From: Ophiothrix spiculata
Lineage: Eukaryota; Echinodermata; Ophiuroidea; Amphilepidida; Ophiotrichidae
Reading direction: 5' to 3' (one strand)
Length of the DNA: 25,183 nucleotides
NCBI GenBank assembly: GCA_000969725.1
Contig: JXSR01S004137.1
Shown piece after piece: positions 1 through 9,164 of the stretch. Each line of letters begins with the position of its first letter. Position 1 is the first letter of the stretch. The notes beneath the pieces are model-generated. The model made no database searches. It was not told the DNA's origin and saw only the letters and a list, made by a program, of their open reading frames with translations. Made by a program: the position numbers and the translations under genes.

Positions 1-918
1 AGTAAGCCCTATATTTTCTGTTGATTGTCTTAAAAATATGCAGATTTATTTCACATTTCCTATCATTTTCTTAAAATGAATCTTTGCTGGTATTTTGTAG
101 TATAAGCACAAGGATTGTGAAACTGTCAAAAAATCAATTTCGGCAAATTACGACCTTTACATGTATTTTCACCTGTAGCGCAAAATGTTTCTTGCATTTA
201 AAGCAAAACTATAAGATTTTGATCAAAAATGGTTTATTGTAAAAACATCATAAAATGAAGAAATGTGACTATCTAAAAGCGTTTTTCAAGTGCATTTTGT
301 CAAAAAATTGTTTTGCAACTTAAAAAATAGATAAAAAGGACATGCATGCTTTCCTATACTAAAACATGTGGAATTAAATTTGGGATCCCGAATTTAATTC
401 AATAAATGGCCATTACACATAAATTAATCATATTTAAGCCAAATCATTTGGAGGGTATAAATATCTACCCAAGACAAACCCAATAAGCTAAAAAAAAAAT
501 CAAAAGTCATGGGTGACAGGGAGCGCTTCATTTTTAACACTTTATATTATTGCTTTAAGGCTCATATGGGCTGGACAGCCACATTTGTGTTTATCTGCCA
601 TGATTTTCAGAACTAAAAGCAATATGTATGTATTTGTATCTCACAATTAATCAGGTATTTCCAGACTTTATTTTGATGATCAATGACAATGCTGAGTATC
701 GATATGCTTCATTGTATGAAGGAAGGTTGATATTTTGTTGTTGATGATATTGGAGCTTGATGTTCTAATAGTGTGTATTGGTGTTATCCTAGATGGAGTA
801 TGTTGAAGCTTGGTGCTTACTTCTCAAAAACTCTGTCACAGAGTTCCAAGTGCATTTTATGGCACATGCATTTTGTTAAAATAATATACATTGTAGTCAT
901 GGCATGGAAGGAACATAA
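1..918. other. AT-rich non-coding stretch, no gene seen
   Basis: No convincing exon, RNA gene or element end is visible. Stop codons are frequent in all frames. The only structure noticed is a near-perfect 30-bp palindrome at 371-400, listed separately. Confidence 0.6.
371..400. repeat. 30-bp near-perfect palindrome
   Basis: The two halves are reverse complements at 14 of 15 positions, centred on GGGATCCC at 383-390, with GAATTAAATT on the left and AATTTAATTC on the right. There is no loop, so it could extrude as a short cruciform or be a dimeric binding site. No known element end is recognised at it. Confidence 0.75.
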
Positions 919-920
919 TA

Positions 921-1371
921 TGTGACTCGTCATATTGAAAGGTACGTTAAGTTTCACAACCTGAAAATTGATTTTTTTGGTGTCTTATCTGAAGAATTGT
1001 ATTTTAAGCTTTAAAATGACACCTTGCTTTTGGTTATTGGATGTTCGATTGCAAAGTTACATCCAAATTGGTAAAAGGGATCGGGCTAATTCAGAAAAAA
1101 ATAGTTCTGAGAAAATCAAGTTTAAAGTTTCTGTACTGGTAAAACTTGAATGGAGAAAGGATTTGTTTATCTCGGTTTTTAAGACATTTGTCTTATGTTT
1201 TGGATGTTGGAACCTGATTAATATGATAGAATACACTTTGAAGGTAACTTTTCTAATGGAATTAGAAATTCGCCCTTGGACGTGATTTTTGACTATGCTC
1301 AGCTTCAATGGCCCTGTATGTCGTAATTTACTACGCCGACCTTAAGGTATATTTCGATATGACGGGTCACA
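921..1371. mobile_element. MITE-like element with TGTGAC termini, copy 1
   Basis: The left end reads TGTGACTCGTCATATTGAAA. The reverse complement of the right end reads TGTGACCCGTCATATCGAAA, 18 of 20 identical. Both ends are flanked by TA (919-920 and 1372-1373), as expected for Tc1/mariner-type insertion. The interior has no transposase frame; the short ORFs in it are not conserved in the second copy at 12510-12937, which shares most of the interior by eye. I read this as a non-autonomous DNA transposon of about 450 bp. The superfamily is inferred only from the TA flanks. Confidence 0.72.
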
Positions 1372-1373
1372 TA

Positions 1374-1592
1374 CAGTATGTGTAATTAGAAACTTGCTCA
1401 AGGACTCAGCTGGCTTGAATATACCATCAAAGGTAAAGGGCATGATCTATTTCTGAATGTTCATCTCTCTCAAAGCAACTATCTTCTATTACCTTACCAC
1501 CAATGGAGAATGTGACTCCCCACTTGGGTCAAGAAGAGCACATGAGAGTTAATATATTTCCAACTCTGCACGTGTTGTTCAATGGATAGATT
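1374..1592. other. Non-coding spacer
   Basis: Nothing recognisable. It separates the TGTGAC element from the first minisatellite tract. Confidence 0.5.
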
Positions 1593-1664
1593 TGAACCTA
1601 TAACTCTCAGTGCCAACAAACCTACATCTCTCAGTGCCCAAGAACCTACAACTCTTAGTGCCCA
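1593..1664. repeat. 24-bp minisatellite, short tract (3 units)
   Basis: Three head-to-tail 24-bp units start at 1593, 1617 and 1641. Each has the core AACCTACAACTCTTAGTGCC or a close variant. The same unit forms the ten-copy tract at 2269-2508, about 600 bp away. Both tracts are followed by the sequence CATATG. Confidence 0.9.
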
Positions 1665-2268
1665 TATGGAAAAGTGGTCTCTTCTGCCTATACTCAAAAT
1701 AACCCAATGATATAACATATAGGCAAATTGGTTTTTTTTGACTTTCGCATGGCATAAGAAAAAAAATAAGCATTATTTTTCTTAGCTTTGCCCTTAGTTC
1801 CAAACAACATATATTTAGAACCATTCCCCCGAAATCTTGTCCAATTCGGTTGAGAAACGTGGTCGTTATGAAGTTAGAACACTCTTGTCCCTGTCTAAAA
1901 TAATCCACATTATAACATTGGCGGTATATGGTTTGCGTTGTTTTGGTCTATACCAAGGGTGCAAGGAGGCCCTCATTTTATATGTTCGAAACTATAGATT
2001 GGCTGGTTCCGCTATTTATTCCAAGAAGAAAATATTAATCTACTTAAAACTTTTCAAAGTGTTGTAATTGGTCAATATTTGGCGTCGTTATGATGTAAGA
2101 ACACATCCACAGTCACAAGACCTTTTTTTCGCTGTTGAGAAGTATAGCATGCAGAACAAATAGGTACCCATTCACCTGGAACAATCACTCACGGACGTGT
2201 GTGTACATTTGTACATGTTAATGCTCAGTCATTATATGAGACGTTTCATTGAAAACTTATCCATATGA
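1665..2268. other. Non-coding sequence between two minisatellite tracts
   Basis: No gene or element end is seen. The short ORFs here have no recognisable protein features. The stretch is bounded on both sides by the same 24-bp satellite unit, so it may have been created or captured when the tract was split. Confidence 0.5.
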
Positions 2269-2508
2269 GGAACCTACAACTCTTAGTGCCCAGGAACCTA
2301 CAACTCTTAGTGCCCAGGAACCTACAACTCTCAGTGCCCACAAACCTACAACTCACAGTGCCCACAAACCTACAACTCTCAGTGCCCAGTAACCTACAAC
2401 TCTTAGTGCCCAGGAACCTACAACTCTTAGTGCCCACAAACCTACAACTCACAGTGCCCAGGAACCTACAACTCTCAGGGCCAACAAACCTACAACTCTC
2501 AATGCCCA
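2269..2508. repeat. 24-bp minisatellite, long tract (10 units)
   Basis: Ten perfectly phased 24-bp units fill 240 bp without indels; variation is limited to a few positions such as TTAG/TCAG/ACAG and AGGA/ACAA at the unit junction. Because 24 is a multiple of three, an ORF on either strand stays open through the tract and gives repetitive peptides (NLQL and SCRF motifs). These are products of the repeat phase and not evidence of a gene. Confidence 0.95.
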
Positions 2509-3320
2509 TATGATTAAGATTTGGGAAGTTATCATGGTTATGCCACCAAGCCAAGTGTGCCTCTATTGCACATGTATCTCTACCAAATGACCCACATAAT
2601 TACAAGACTGATGTTCCATGCTACATATGGAATAACTTTTGAAGTAAAACATGCGTGACATAGATCATCTATGGGATGCCCTGAGTCAAAGCTAATGAAT
2701 GTAATACTTTGGTAAATATTTCACCACTGAATATCTCGAGATTTGTATCGTGAAGTCATGCATGGACCTATGAGACCAGGATTTGGGGATTTCTTAGATT
2801 GGAACTTATTGAAATTTTGACAAGTTTCGTTGGAGTGAATCCAGTGATTTTAGAATTCACAAGAGTAACACAAAGTGGATAATAAATATGACTCAGGCAA
2901 CACATATGATTGGCTTTGAAGAATATTATGTAAGTATGCAAAACAGTGTTATGTACCAGAGTATGTGTTTTAAAAATACTTTTTTTTTCTTTCCTTCCTA
3001 TAAACATGATAAAGTGCAGCCTTCATCTGATTAGAGATTCTCCACAATAATTTTTTGAACAAAATGGGGTTGGGAATACCCTAAGTACCAACACCATACT
3101 CGTTTTGAAACTGATTGCTATCACATCTACTGGTATGAATCTTTTGTAAATGGGATAAATAGCTTAAAGGAATTGGCCATCATCCCGATTCTAAAATTTC
3201 ACTTTTCCCCACACATAACAATGTTTTTGGTGTCAAGGATCAACATGCCTATAACTAACCGCTGTAATTGTTTTCTCAAAAACAAAGAAATGGTGAAATT
3301 AGAGACAACATAGTCTATCT
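2509..3320. other. Non-coding stretch, no gene seen
   Basis: AT-rich sequence with no recognised exon or terminal repeat. The minus-strand ORF at 2768-3007 is low-complexity and has no domain I recognise. Confidence 0.5.
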
Positions 3321-3350
3321 GAATTTATGGTTACTGGTAACCATAAATTC
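3321..3350. repeat. 30-bp perfect hairpin
   Basis: Arms GAATTTATGGTTAC and GTAACCATAAATTC are exact reverse complements, 14 bp each, with a 2-nt centre. A stem this compact would form a cruciform in DNA or a very stable hairpin in RNA. Confidence 0.85.
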
Positions 3351-3686
3351 CAGTTAGCAGCTCAATGACACTGTTGCTTTGATTCGGTTTTATACCAGGT
3401 CAAATTCAATCCAATATAATTAAAGTGAAAAACTCAATATCAAAGAGAAACATGTGTTATAATTGACAAATAGTGCTATATTAAATGAATTATATTCAAG
3501 GAGTATTAAAAGTTTGGGATTATAATATATGAATGCTAGTCCTTTGAGTTAAAACAGGGTTGAAAAAACTCATTCTTGAAAAGAATTATTTTGATTTCTG
3601 CATGGCTTTAAATGTACAAATTAATGATTCTGTAGACTCTTTCAATTATTAAACATTTTAACGACTTAATCAGGGACAAATGATCT
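3351..3686. other. Non-coding stretch, no gene seen
   Basis: AT-rich, with stops in all frames and no element ends recognised. Confidence 0.5.
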
Positions 3687-3995
3687 TGCTGTAACCCTAA
3701 ATGTTATGTTCTGATAATTATTTGTAATATAAGCCATTTTAAAGGCTATTTTGGCCAAATTGTTTGAAAATACGCTATTTTGGCAGCCATTTTGGTGGCC
3801 ATTTTAAATTTGAAACATGTGTATGACTTAATTTTGTGCCAAACATACTTCTTATAGCTCCAGAAACTTCTTCCAATGAAAACTATGGCCACAAGAGCTT
3901 TACAATTTGCTTTTAAGCCATTGTAATAAAAAATAGTGTTTTGGCACCAATTTGGCGGCCATCTTGAATTAATCACTTAGTGCCGGGTTACAGCA
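3687..3995. mobile_element. Possible small MITE with TGCTGTAACCC termini
   Basis: TGCTGTAACCC at 3687-3697 is the exact reverse complement of 3985-3995. The interior carries a direct repeat of the type TTTTGGC..CC..TTTGG.GGCCAT at about 3775-3812 and 3933-3971. I see no clear target duplication, so the element call rests on an 11-bp inverted repeat only. The second direct-repeat unit contains GGCGGCCATCTT, which matches the known YY1 core on the opposite strand; a function for it is not implied. Confidence 0.35.
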
Positions 3996-4392
3996 TGAAC
4001 ACCCTTGATTTTCTTCAACCCAAGGTGGTCCTCTAACTGAAAATGAAGGTTGATTTTGGGGGACTCACCTGCACACAGAACCACCCCCAGCTACTGGATC
4101 AATGTAGATTTTGCTATACTACAACCTTTGAAGAGCCATCTTCACTTGTGCGTGTCAAAACAAAATTGTTGTTAGGATGTCTTTTTAATCCTTATAACAT
4201 GGTTTGTGCAAATATGTAAAAACATGAAATGAGCAGAGACCCCATTTATGGCTCCTTTTGGATATCTAGTGACATATAAGAAAAGCATTCAGATCTAACA
4301 TATCTGACTCCAGTTTAGCCAGCTACTATTAATGGCTTGACAAATTCTTGATTTAGATTCTAAGTTTGTATTTTGACAAAACAAATTAAGAT
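3996..4392. other. Non-coding stretch with one weak exon candidate
   Basis: No gene is established. On the minus strand, 4069-4118 is bounded by AG on its upstream side and GTGAGT on its downstream side and is open in one frame. It is discussed as a weak finding and not called as a gene. Confidence 0.4.
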
Positions 4393-4821
4393 AAACAGTC
4401 CGGGCAACAAACCAGATCTGGTTCGACTTGGTGTTTTTGTGGGTGTTTGTTCCCGGGGGAGTTTATTAAAGGTTTGGATAAATTTTCCTTGCTGTTTTTG
4501 TAACCTTTAAGATATTGCCGAAAAATCTGTTGTGAGTTTATAAATATCTGCCGTGAGGTTATGTGTTAATTAAGACAATAGAATTAATTAGATTACATAA
4601 TCAATCAAATATGTAAATTATTTTATAACATTTTTAACCAAAAATATAACATTGTTCACTAAAAACAAATATATGTTGACAAAATTGCAAAAATACTATC
4701 TATAATGGTTAAAATTAGGTTTAAAATTTGAATCTAAATGTATAAGTGCAATGCATTGTGGGAATTTTTGTTCAAAATCTGCTTCAACCGAACCAGATCT
4801 GGTTCATTGCCCGGACTGTTT
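4393..4821. mobile_element. Inverted-repeat element (MITE) with AACAGTCCGGGCAA ends
   Basis: The terminal 32 bp (4393-4424 and 4790-4821) are inverted copies matching at 30 of 32 positions. Each arm begins AAACAGTCCGGGCAA and ends in the perfect 14-bp palindrome AACCAGATCTGGTT or a one-base variant of it. The 365-bp interior is very AT-rich and has no ORF, so this is a non-autonomous DNA element. A target-site duplication cannot be resolved next to the arms, so the superfamily is left open. Confidence 0.8.
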
Positions 4822-5445
4822 GCTTTAAAACATAACATACTACAGACCCAGAAAAACAAAATTTTTATGTGTCACCAAACAAGCTGATTTTCTATTCCAG
4901 ACTATGGTTATTCAAATTGGTTTTAATACTGTGGCAATAACGATAGTGATAATGATAAGAATTAATTGGATCGTAAATACTCTTGTGATGTTTTTTATTG
5001 TATTTATTCTACTGACTTGTTTTGTCAAATTGTGAAAATTAATTCTTTTTTTTTGCATTTTACATGTAGCATTTAAGATTGTGTACTGTTACAATTAAAT
5101 TGGAGAATCATTGTTTAAATTATTCTGAAATCCATTTTTTTTTAATTTTTAAATATTCATATAACATATGTCCAGACTGAATCACATTAAAATTAAATAG
5201 TAAAAAGTAAAAGGTACATATTAGAAACATTTTTGTATTGAATATTATATGCAACGGGACCTTATGTAAAGCAGTGCTTGATCACTGATAGGGTTCTTAA
5301 GATATTCATGAAAAACAAACAAATAAAGTTCTGTTTGTGAAATTAGATGATAGAGTAGTGGTCATGCCTGAAAAATGACGATAACTATGTTGATGTGGTT
5401 AAGTGCATTTTGCAACAATGATAATACTATCTACTACAGACAGGA
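4822..5445. other. AT-rich non-coding stretch, no gene seen
   Basis: Contains several poly-T and poly-A runs. No exon, RNA gene or element end is recognised. Confidence 0.5.
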
Positions 5446-5447
5446 TA

Positions 5448-5976
5448 CACTCCCGGTCAAAAGTGTTTGCGCACGCTTAAATACGAGCAAAAACGTAATT
5501 CTTATATCAAACAACCAAGACTCTGAAAAAAAAAATTATGTTTTTATAGATGCCTAATGTATCCAATATAAATAATCTATATTTCCTCTAATATTTGATC
5601 TTCCATGACCATAAAAAATGGCCAATTTCCTGGACCATATACAAATACACCACCGGGACACTTTTTGCTATGTACCTGTCTAGTTTATTAGTTCAGTGCT
5701 CGATATCACCGTGTAACCGTAAAGAACATTTTCAGGTCAAAAGTTTTCAAAAACATGTGCAGTTATGTATTTAAACTCCGTTTTTGAATGTGCGGAAGAA
5801 ATTATGCAGTATGTTTAGCACGCCATATTGTCAAATGCATAAATGCAATTCCTGTTGAGGTCTTTAGATCTATATATGTAAACTACAAATCCGAAAAAAT
5901 ATGACGCAAATGATAAACAGTTCTCGAGATATGGCTGGTTGAAGGTTTTGTGCGCAAACACTTTTGAGCGGGAGTG
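5448..5976. mobile_element. Tc1/mariner-type MITE
   Basis: The left end CACTCCCGGTCAAAAGTGTT is matched by the inverted right end (27-bp arms 5448-5474 and 5950-5976, one mismatch). The left end is preceded by TA (5446-5447); at the right end the TA is altered to TG. The CACTCCCGGTCAAAAG terminus with a TA target is typical of Tc1/mariner elements. The interior, about 475 bp, holds no transposase. The local repeat copy at about 9150-9175 resembles the sequence on both sides of this element without it, which supports a real insertion. Confidence 0.8.
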
Positions 5977-5978
5977 TG

Positions 5979-6430
5979 TCAAAATATCTAGAATTCGCTT
6001 TATTTGAAAACATAAATATCATACAGATGAGAATGTCAATTTGTCACATATTTTACTAATAAATAATAATCTAAAGATTCATAGGTCATCATTAGACATA
6101 AATAACAAGTCCCTTAGGTATTTTAATCACATCTAAGTATGAATACATGACCTTTTACTCTCCCTCTGCAGTATCCTTTATTAGTATGAAATAATCTTTA
6201 GCTATCTTTTAAAGATCAAGTAAAACATGTTTTTCACTGTAACAAAAGGGCTTGTAGCCTGATAGATCTATGATAAAGTGATTACATTTTTCCAATGTGT
6301 GTATTTGATAAAGGTAATGGTTCTAGAGGCAAAATTTCTGGAAAATACGTGGGCAGATGATTCCAGAAAATATGTGAGCCGATGAAGTTTATAATAGAAT
6401 AATGTTTGTGTATTTTCCATACCCTTGTGC
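5979..6430. repeat. Local repeat, copy 1 (left part, split by RTE insertion)
   Basis: This stretch aligns by eye with 9165-9560, for example AAGTAAAACATGTTTTTCAC and TGATAAAGTGATNACATTTT (N is the base that differs). The homology resumes after the RTE copy at about 8646-8700 (GCTATAAAATAAGATTCAAA). It is non-coding. The two copies lie about 3 kb apart in the same orientation and probably arose as a tandem duplication before the insertions. Confidence 0.75.
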
Positions 6431-8645
6431 ATCTATCTATCTATTTCGACCGCGGTCGGAAGCCATGATGAATTTTCTCCACTGCTGTCTGTTTAGCATG
6501 AGTTTGAGAAGTTCGTTTTGATCAATGCCGGCATCCTGTGTAAGAAGTACTGGGTAGGTCAGCCTTGGTCTTCCCTGTGTACGTGTCCCTTGGGTGGGCA
6601 TCCAGAACACTAATCCAGACACTGGTTCCTCAAGCCGTCTAGCACAGTGAGCTGCAAAGTTTAGGCGGCGACCTCTCACTATTTCTGATAGTTTGGGTAA
6701 ATCACCATATATTACCTCCCTGGTAGGATGATCTCTCCAGTTAAGGTTTTGAACCATCATTAATAGTCTGGTGTAGCACCCATCTAACCTGGCTTCAAGT
6801 CTTTCTGTCAGTGTCCACCCTTCTGAGCCATACAACAGAATACTTTCTACGGCTGCACGGAAGAAGCTGATCTTTAACAAGTCTGGTAGATTGGATTTCC
6901 AGAGAAGGCGCATTTTGTTACAAGCTTTCCATGCGAGGGCTTTTCGGACATGGAAATCCTTTTCTGACTCATCTACCCAAGAGCCCAGGTATTGAAAGTC
7001 TTGGACCTGGTCGAGTTGACTTCCCTCTATTGTGGACAGTGCAACATCAGTCTTGATGTTATATGCCATGACTTTGGTTTTTGAAGCATTCATCATAAGA
7101 CCAACTGTTGCAGCAGCATCCTCAACTCTGGTCAGCAGTTCTTGAGCTTGTTGTAATGTGTCGGATAGCAAGGCAATGTCATCTGCGAAATCTAGGTCGG
7201 TAATGACTTCTGCAAGGTGCCTTCGACTTCTTCGAGGTGTTACTGTAAAGCCCAGCATGTCCTTATCTTCTCTGATTGCCATTCTCATCACATAATCTAG
7301 CACAATGATGAACAGGTATGGTGCTAAAGTATCGCCCTGTAGTACTCCTGCTAATATCTCGAAAGCCTCAGTTTCACCATCTGGTGATAACACAACTGCT
7401 TTTGTGCTGCTGTACATGGTATTGATTGCTTCGACGATGGTATTCGGAATCCCATAAGCAGTGAGAATCTTGAGCATTTTACCTCTGTGTACTGAATCAA
7501 AGGCCTTCTTGAAGTCTATGAAGGTGATGACACATTCAAGATTCTTGTCCTTGATTCCTTCTATAAGTCTTCGTAAGGCAAGGATGTGTGAAGTAGTTGA
7601 GCGTTCAGCGCGAAACCCATTTTGGTTTGGTCTAAGCAGAGGTTCAATGTGAGGTCTAATGCGATTGAGTATCAAGCGGTTGAAGATCTTTGCTGCTATG
7701 GATGTTAAGCTGATGCCCCTATAATTGGATGCCTTGCTGAGATCACCCTTCTTAGGAATTGGTACTATTCCACTTAGGGACCATTCTTGTGGTTTTTCAC
7801 CTCTAAGCAGCGTAGCATTGCAGATATCTAGTAGTATGTTGTTGAAACTACCAGATTTCCAAACCTCAGCAGGTATTTCATCAAGGCCAGAAGCTTTACC
7901 ATTTGACAATTTTCTAAGTACAGCCTGAAGTTCTTCAGCTGTGAAAGCTCCTGTTTCAATTGGCAAAGTATTCTCATTGATGGTTTGGATTTCCTCATTG
8001 GTAGCTGAAGGTGGGGATCCTAGTAGGGTGGAAAAGTAGTCTCTCCATTCCTTACAGCGTTCTGATGTGGTGTTGCCTTTAAGTCTACCTGATCTGGTTG
8101 CTGTTCTGCCAGTTACATCATTTATCACTTCCCATGCCATCCCACTCTGTCTGCTTTGAGAAGCTGATCTGATGGTACTTATTTTCTCTTGGAGATATTC
8201 CTCTTCAACACTGATGTAAGCTTTGTCGAGATTCTGCTTAGCCTGATCAAACGTATCTTTGTCACGTTCACTGTTTGATTCTGTGAACTGCTTGTGAGCA
8301 TCAGCAAGGTTCTTTCTGGCTCTGCTTACACGTGCATCCTCCCACGATACTTTCTTACGTGGGGTCTTTCTCCTTTCTGGTAGGCAATTGGAAGCAGCAA
8401 TTTTGTGTGCTTCAACAAAGAGTGGATACTTCTTATCAGCTGTGAGCTCCACCTCATCCTGAAGAGAGCAAAGGACATCAAACTGGTTATGCACTTCAAC
8501 GGCATATGAATGCTGAAGATTTTTGTCAGCACTGAATTTCTTCCAGTCATATTTTGGTGTCCTCTTGGTTTTCGTCTTTATGGCTCTCAAACTTAGTCTT
8601 AGTCTTGCGGTGACAACTCTGTGGTCAGAACCAACACTGATGAAA
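6427..8645 (-). mobile_element. RTE-like retrotransposon insertion, 5'-truncated
   Basis: The 3' end lies on the low-coordinate side and ends in a short GATA-type microsatellite (6429-6445). The 5' edge falls at about 8640-8645, within the endonuclease. The insertion interrupts a local repeat: copy 2 reads CCCTTATGAAGGTTATAAAA at about 9560-9580 where copy 1 has CCCTTGTG, the element, then GATGAAAGCTATAAAA. Any target duplication is therefore only about 3-4 bp, consistent with the short or variable ones known for this group. Confidence 0.85.
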
Positions 8646-8671
8646 GCTATAAAATAAGATTCAAACAACAA
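6437..8671 (-). CDS. RTE-like non-LTR retrotransposon polyprotein, 5'-truncated, frame intact
   Basis: The 744-residue frame copies element RNA into DNA by target-primed reverse transcription. Residues 1 to about 11 are flanking host sequence. The element part starts at VGSDHR (13-18), the last motif of the apurinic-type endonuclease, so most of that domain is missing. A linker to about 250 precedes the RT domain: KASGLDEIP (259-267), PIPKKGD (304-310), NYRGISL (316-322), FIDFKKAFDSVHR (384-396, motif A aspartates), GVLQGDTLAPYLF (442-454), FADD (495-498, catalytic) and SKTKV (530-534). The C-terminal part has ILLYGSEGWTL and RLDGCYTRLL, typical of RTE-like elements from memory of the family. 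There are no internal stops or frameshifts. The stop TAG lies in the 3' tail repeat (TAGA)n. Lacking its endonuclease, this copy is unlikely to move by itself. Clade assignment is by memory and less certain than the RT call. Confidence 0.93.
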   Translation of the reverse strand: MLFESYFIAFISVGSDHRVVTARLRLSLRAIKTKTKRTPKYDWKKFSADKNLQHSYAVEVHNQFDVLCSLQDEVELTADKKYPLFVEAHKIAASNCLPERRKTPRKKVSWEDARVSRARKNLADAHKQFTESNSERDKDTFDQAKQNLDKAYISVEEEYLQEKISTIRSASQSRQSGMAWEVINDVTGRTATRSGRLKGNTTSERCKEWRDYFSTLLGSPPSATNEEIQTINENTLPIETGAFTAEELQAVLRKLSNGKASGLDEIPAEVWKSGSFNNILLDICNATLLRGEKPQEWSLSGIVPIPKKGDLSKASNYRGISLTSIAAKIFNRLILNRIRPHIEPLLRPNQNGFRAERSTTSHILALRRLIEGIKDKNLECVITFIDFKKAFDSVHRGKMLKILTAYGIPNTIVEAINTMYSSTKAVVLSPDGETEAFEILAGVLQGDTLAPYLFIIVLDYVMRMAIREDKDMLGFTVTPRRSRRHLAEVITDLDFADDIALLSDTLQQAQELLTRVEDAAATVGLMMNASKTKVMAYNIKTDVALSTIEGSQLDQVQDFQYLGSWVDESEKDFHVRKALAWKACNKMRLLWKSNLPDLLKISFFRAAVESILLYGSEGWTLTERLEARLDGCYTRLLMMVQNLNWRDHPTREVIYGDLPKLSEIVRGRRLNFAAHCARRLEEPVSGLVFWMPTQGTRTQGRPRLTYPVLLTQDAGIDQNELLKLMLNRQQWRKFIMASDRGRNR

Positions 8672-8854
8672 GTTAAATAGTTTACAAACTGTGTCAAAAT
8701 CAGTAAGTGTTCAATAAGTTGAATTGGACCAAAAAATCTTTATTTGCTTCAAAAATTTCTCTGTATGTAATCCAGTAGTAGTGGTCACATTCTGAATAAA
8801 ACTGAGAATAACTATAATAATGTGATTAAATAAAAACAAATATGACCAATGTTA
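8646..8854. other. Right part of local repeat copy 1, then spacer
   Basis: About 8646-8700 continues the repeat interrupted by the RTE copy; it resembles 9572-9640. The rest is unassigned AT-rich sequence. Confidence 0.6.
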
Positions 8855-9130
8855 GGGTGAAAACATAGTCGGCCTCCAAACCAAATTTTCTCTACCAAAC
8901 ATTTGCTTGTGACATCACCAAATATTTGCTATCGAGTTTAAAGTATAATCCGGTAACAATCATTTGGAGTAATATATGGCAATTCAACACATGTGCAATT
9001 TAGCGTGAAATTTTATTTGGTCTCAACTCGGTGTTGGAGTTATTTTATTTGAAGTCAATCGTCATTTTGACGTCACGACCAAATGTTTGGTAGCGAAAAT
9101 TTTGTTTGGAAGCCGACTATGTTTTGAGCC
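8855..9130. mobile_element. MITE with 63-bp terminal inverted repeats and TTA target duplication
   Basis: Arms 8855-8917 and 9068-9130 are inverted copies matching at 55 of 63 positions, sharing AAAACATAGTCGG and CTACCAAACATTTG. The sequence TTA flanks both ends (8852-8854 and 9131-9133), so a TA or TTA target duplication is likely, as in Tc1/mariner-type elements. The interior of about 150 bp is non-coding. The right arm contains TGACGTCA (9068-9075), the CRE consensus palindrome; the left arm has TGACATCA at the matching place. Confidence 0.85.
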
Positions 9131-9164
9131 TTACTGCTGTTTGCTGTAGATAGCACATCCAAAT

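Noticed and set aside
2246..2554. Repetitive ORFs of 82-102 residues on both strands
   Set aside because: They exist because the 24-bp satellite unit is a multiple of three; opposite strands give equally open, low-complexity peptides.
5470..5484. 15-bp match CGCACGCTTAAATAC to 24866-24880
   Set aside because: The flanking sequences do not match and 24866 has no MITE end next to it, so this may be chance or too little to interpret.
7461..7928. Plus-strand ORFs within the RTE copy
   Set aside because: They are antisense shadows of the reverse-transcriptase frame.
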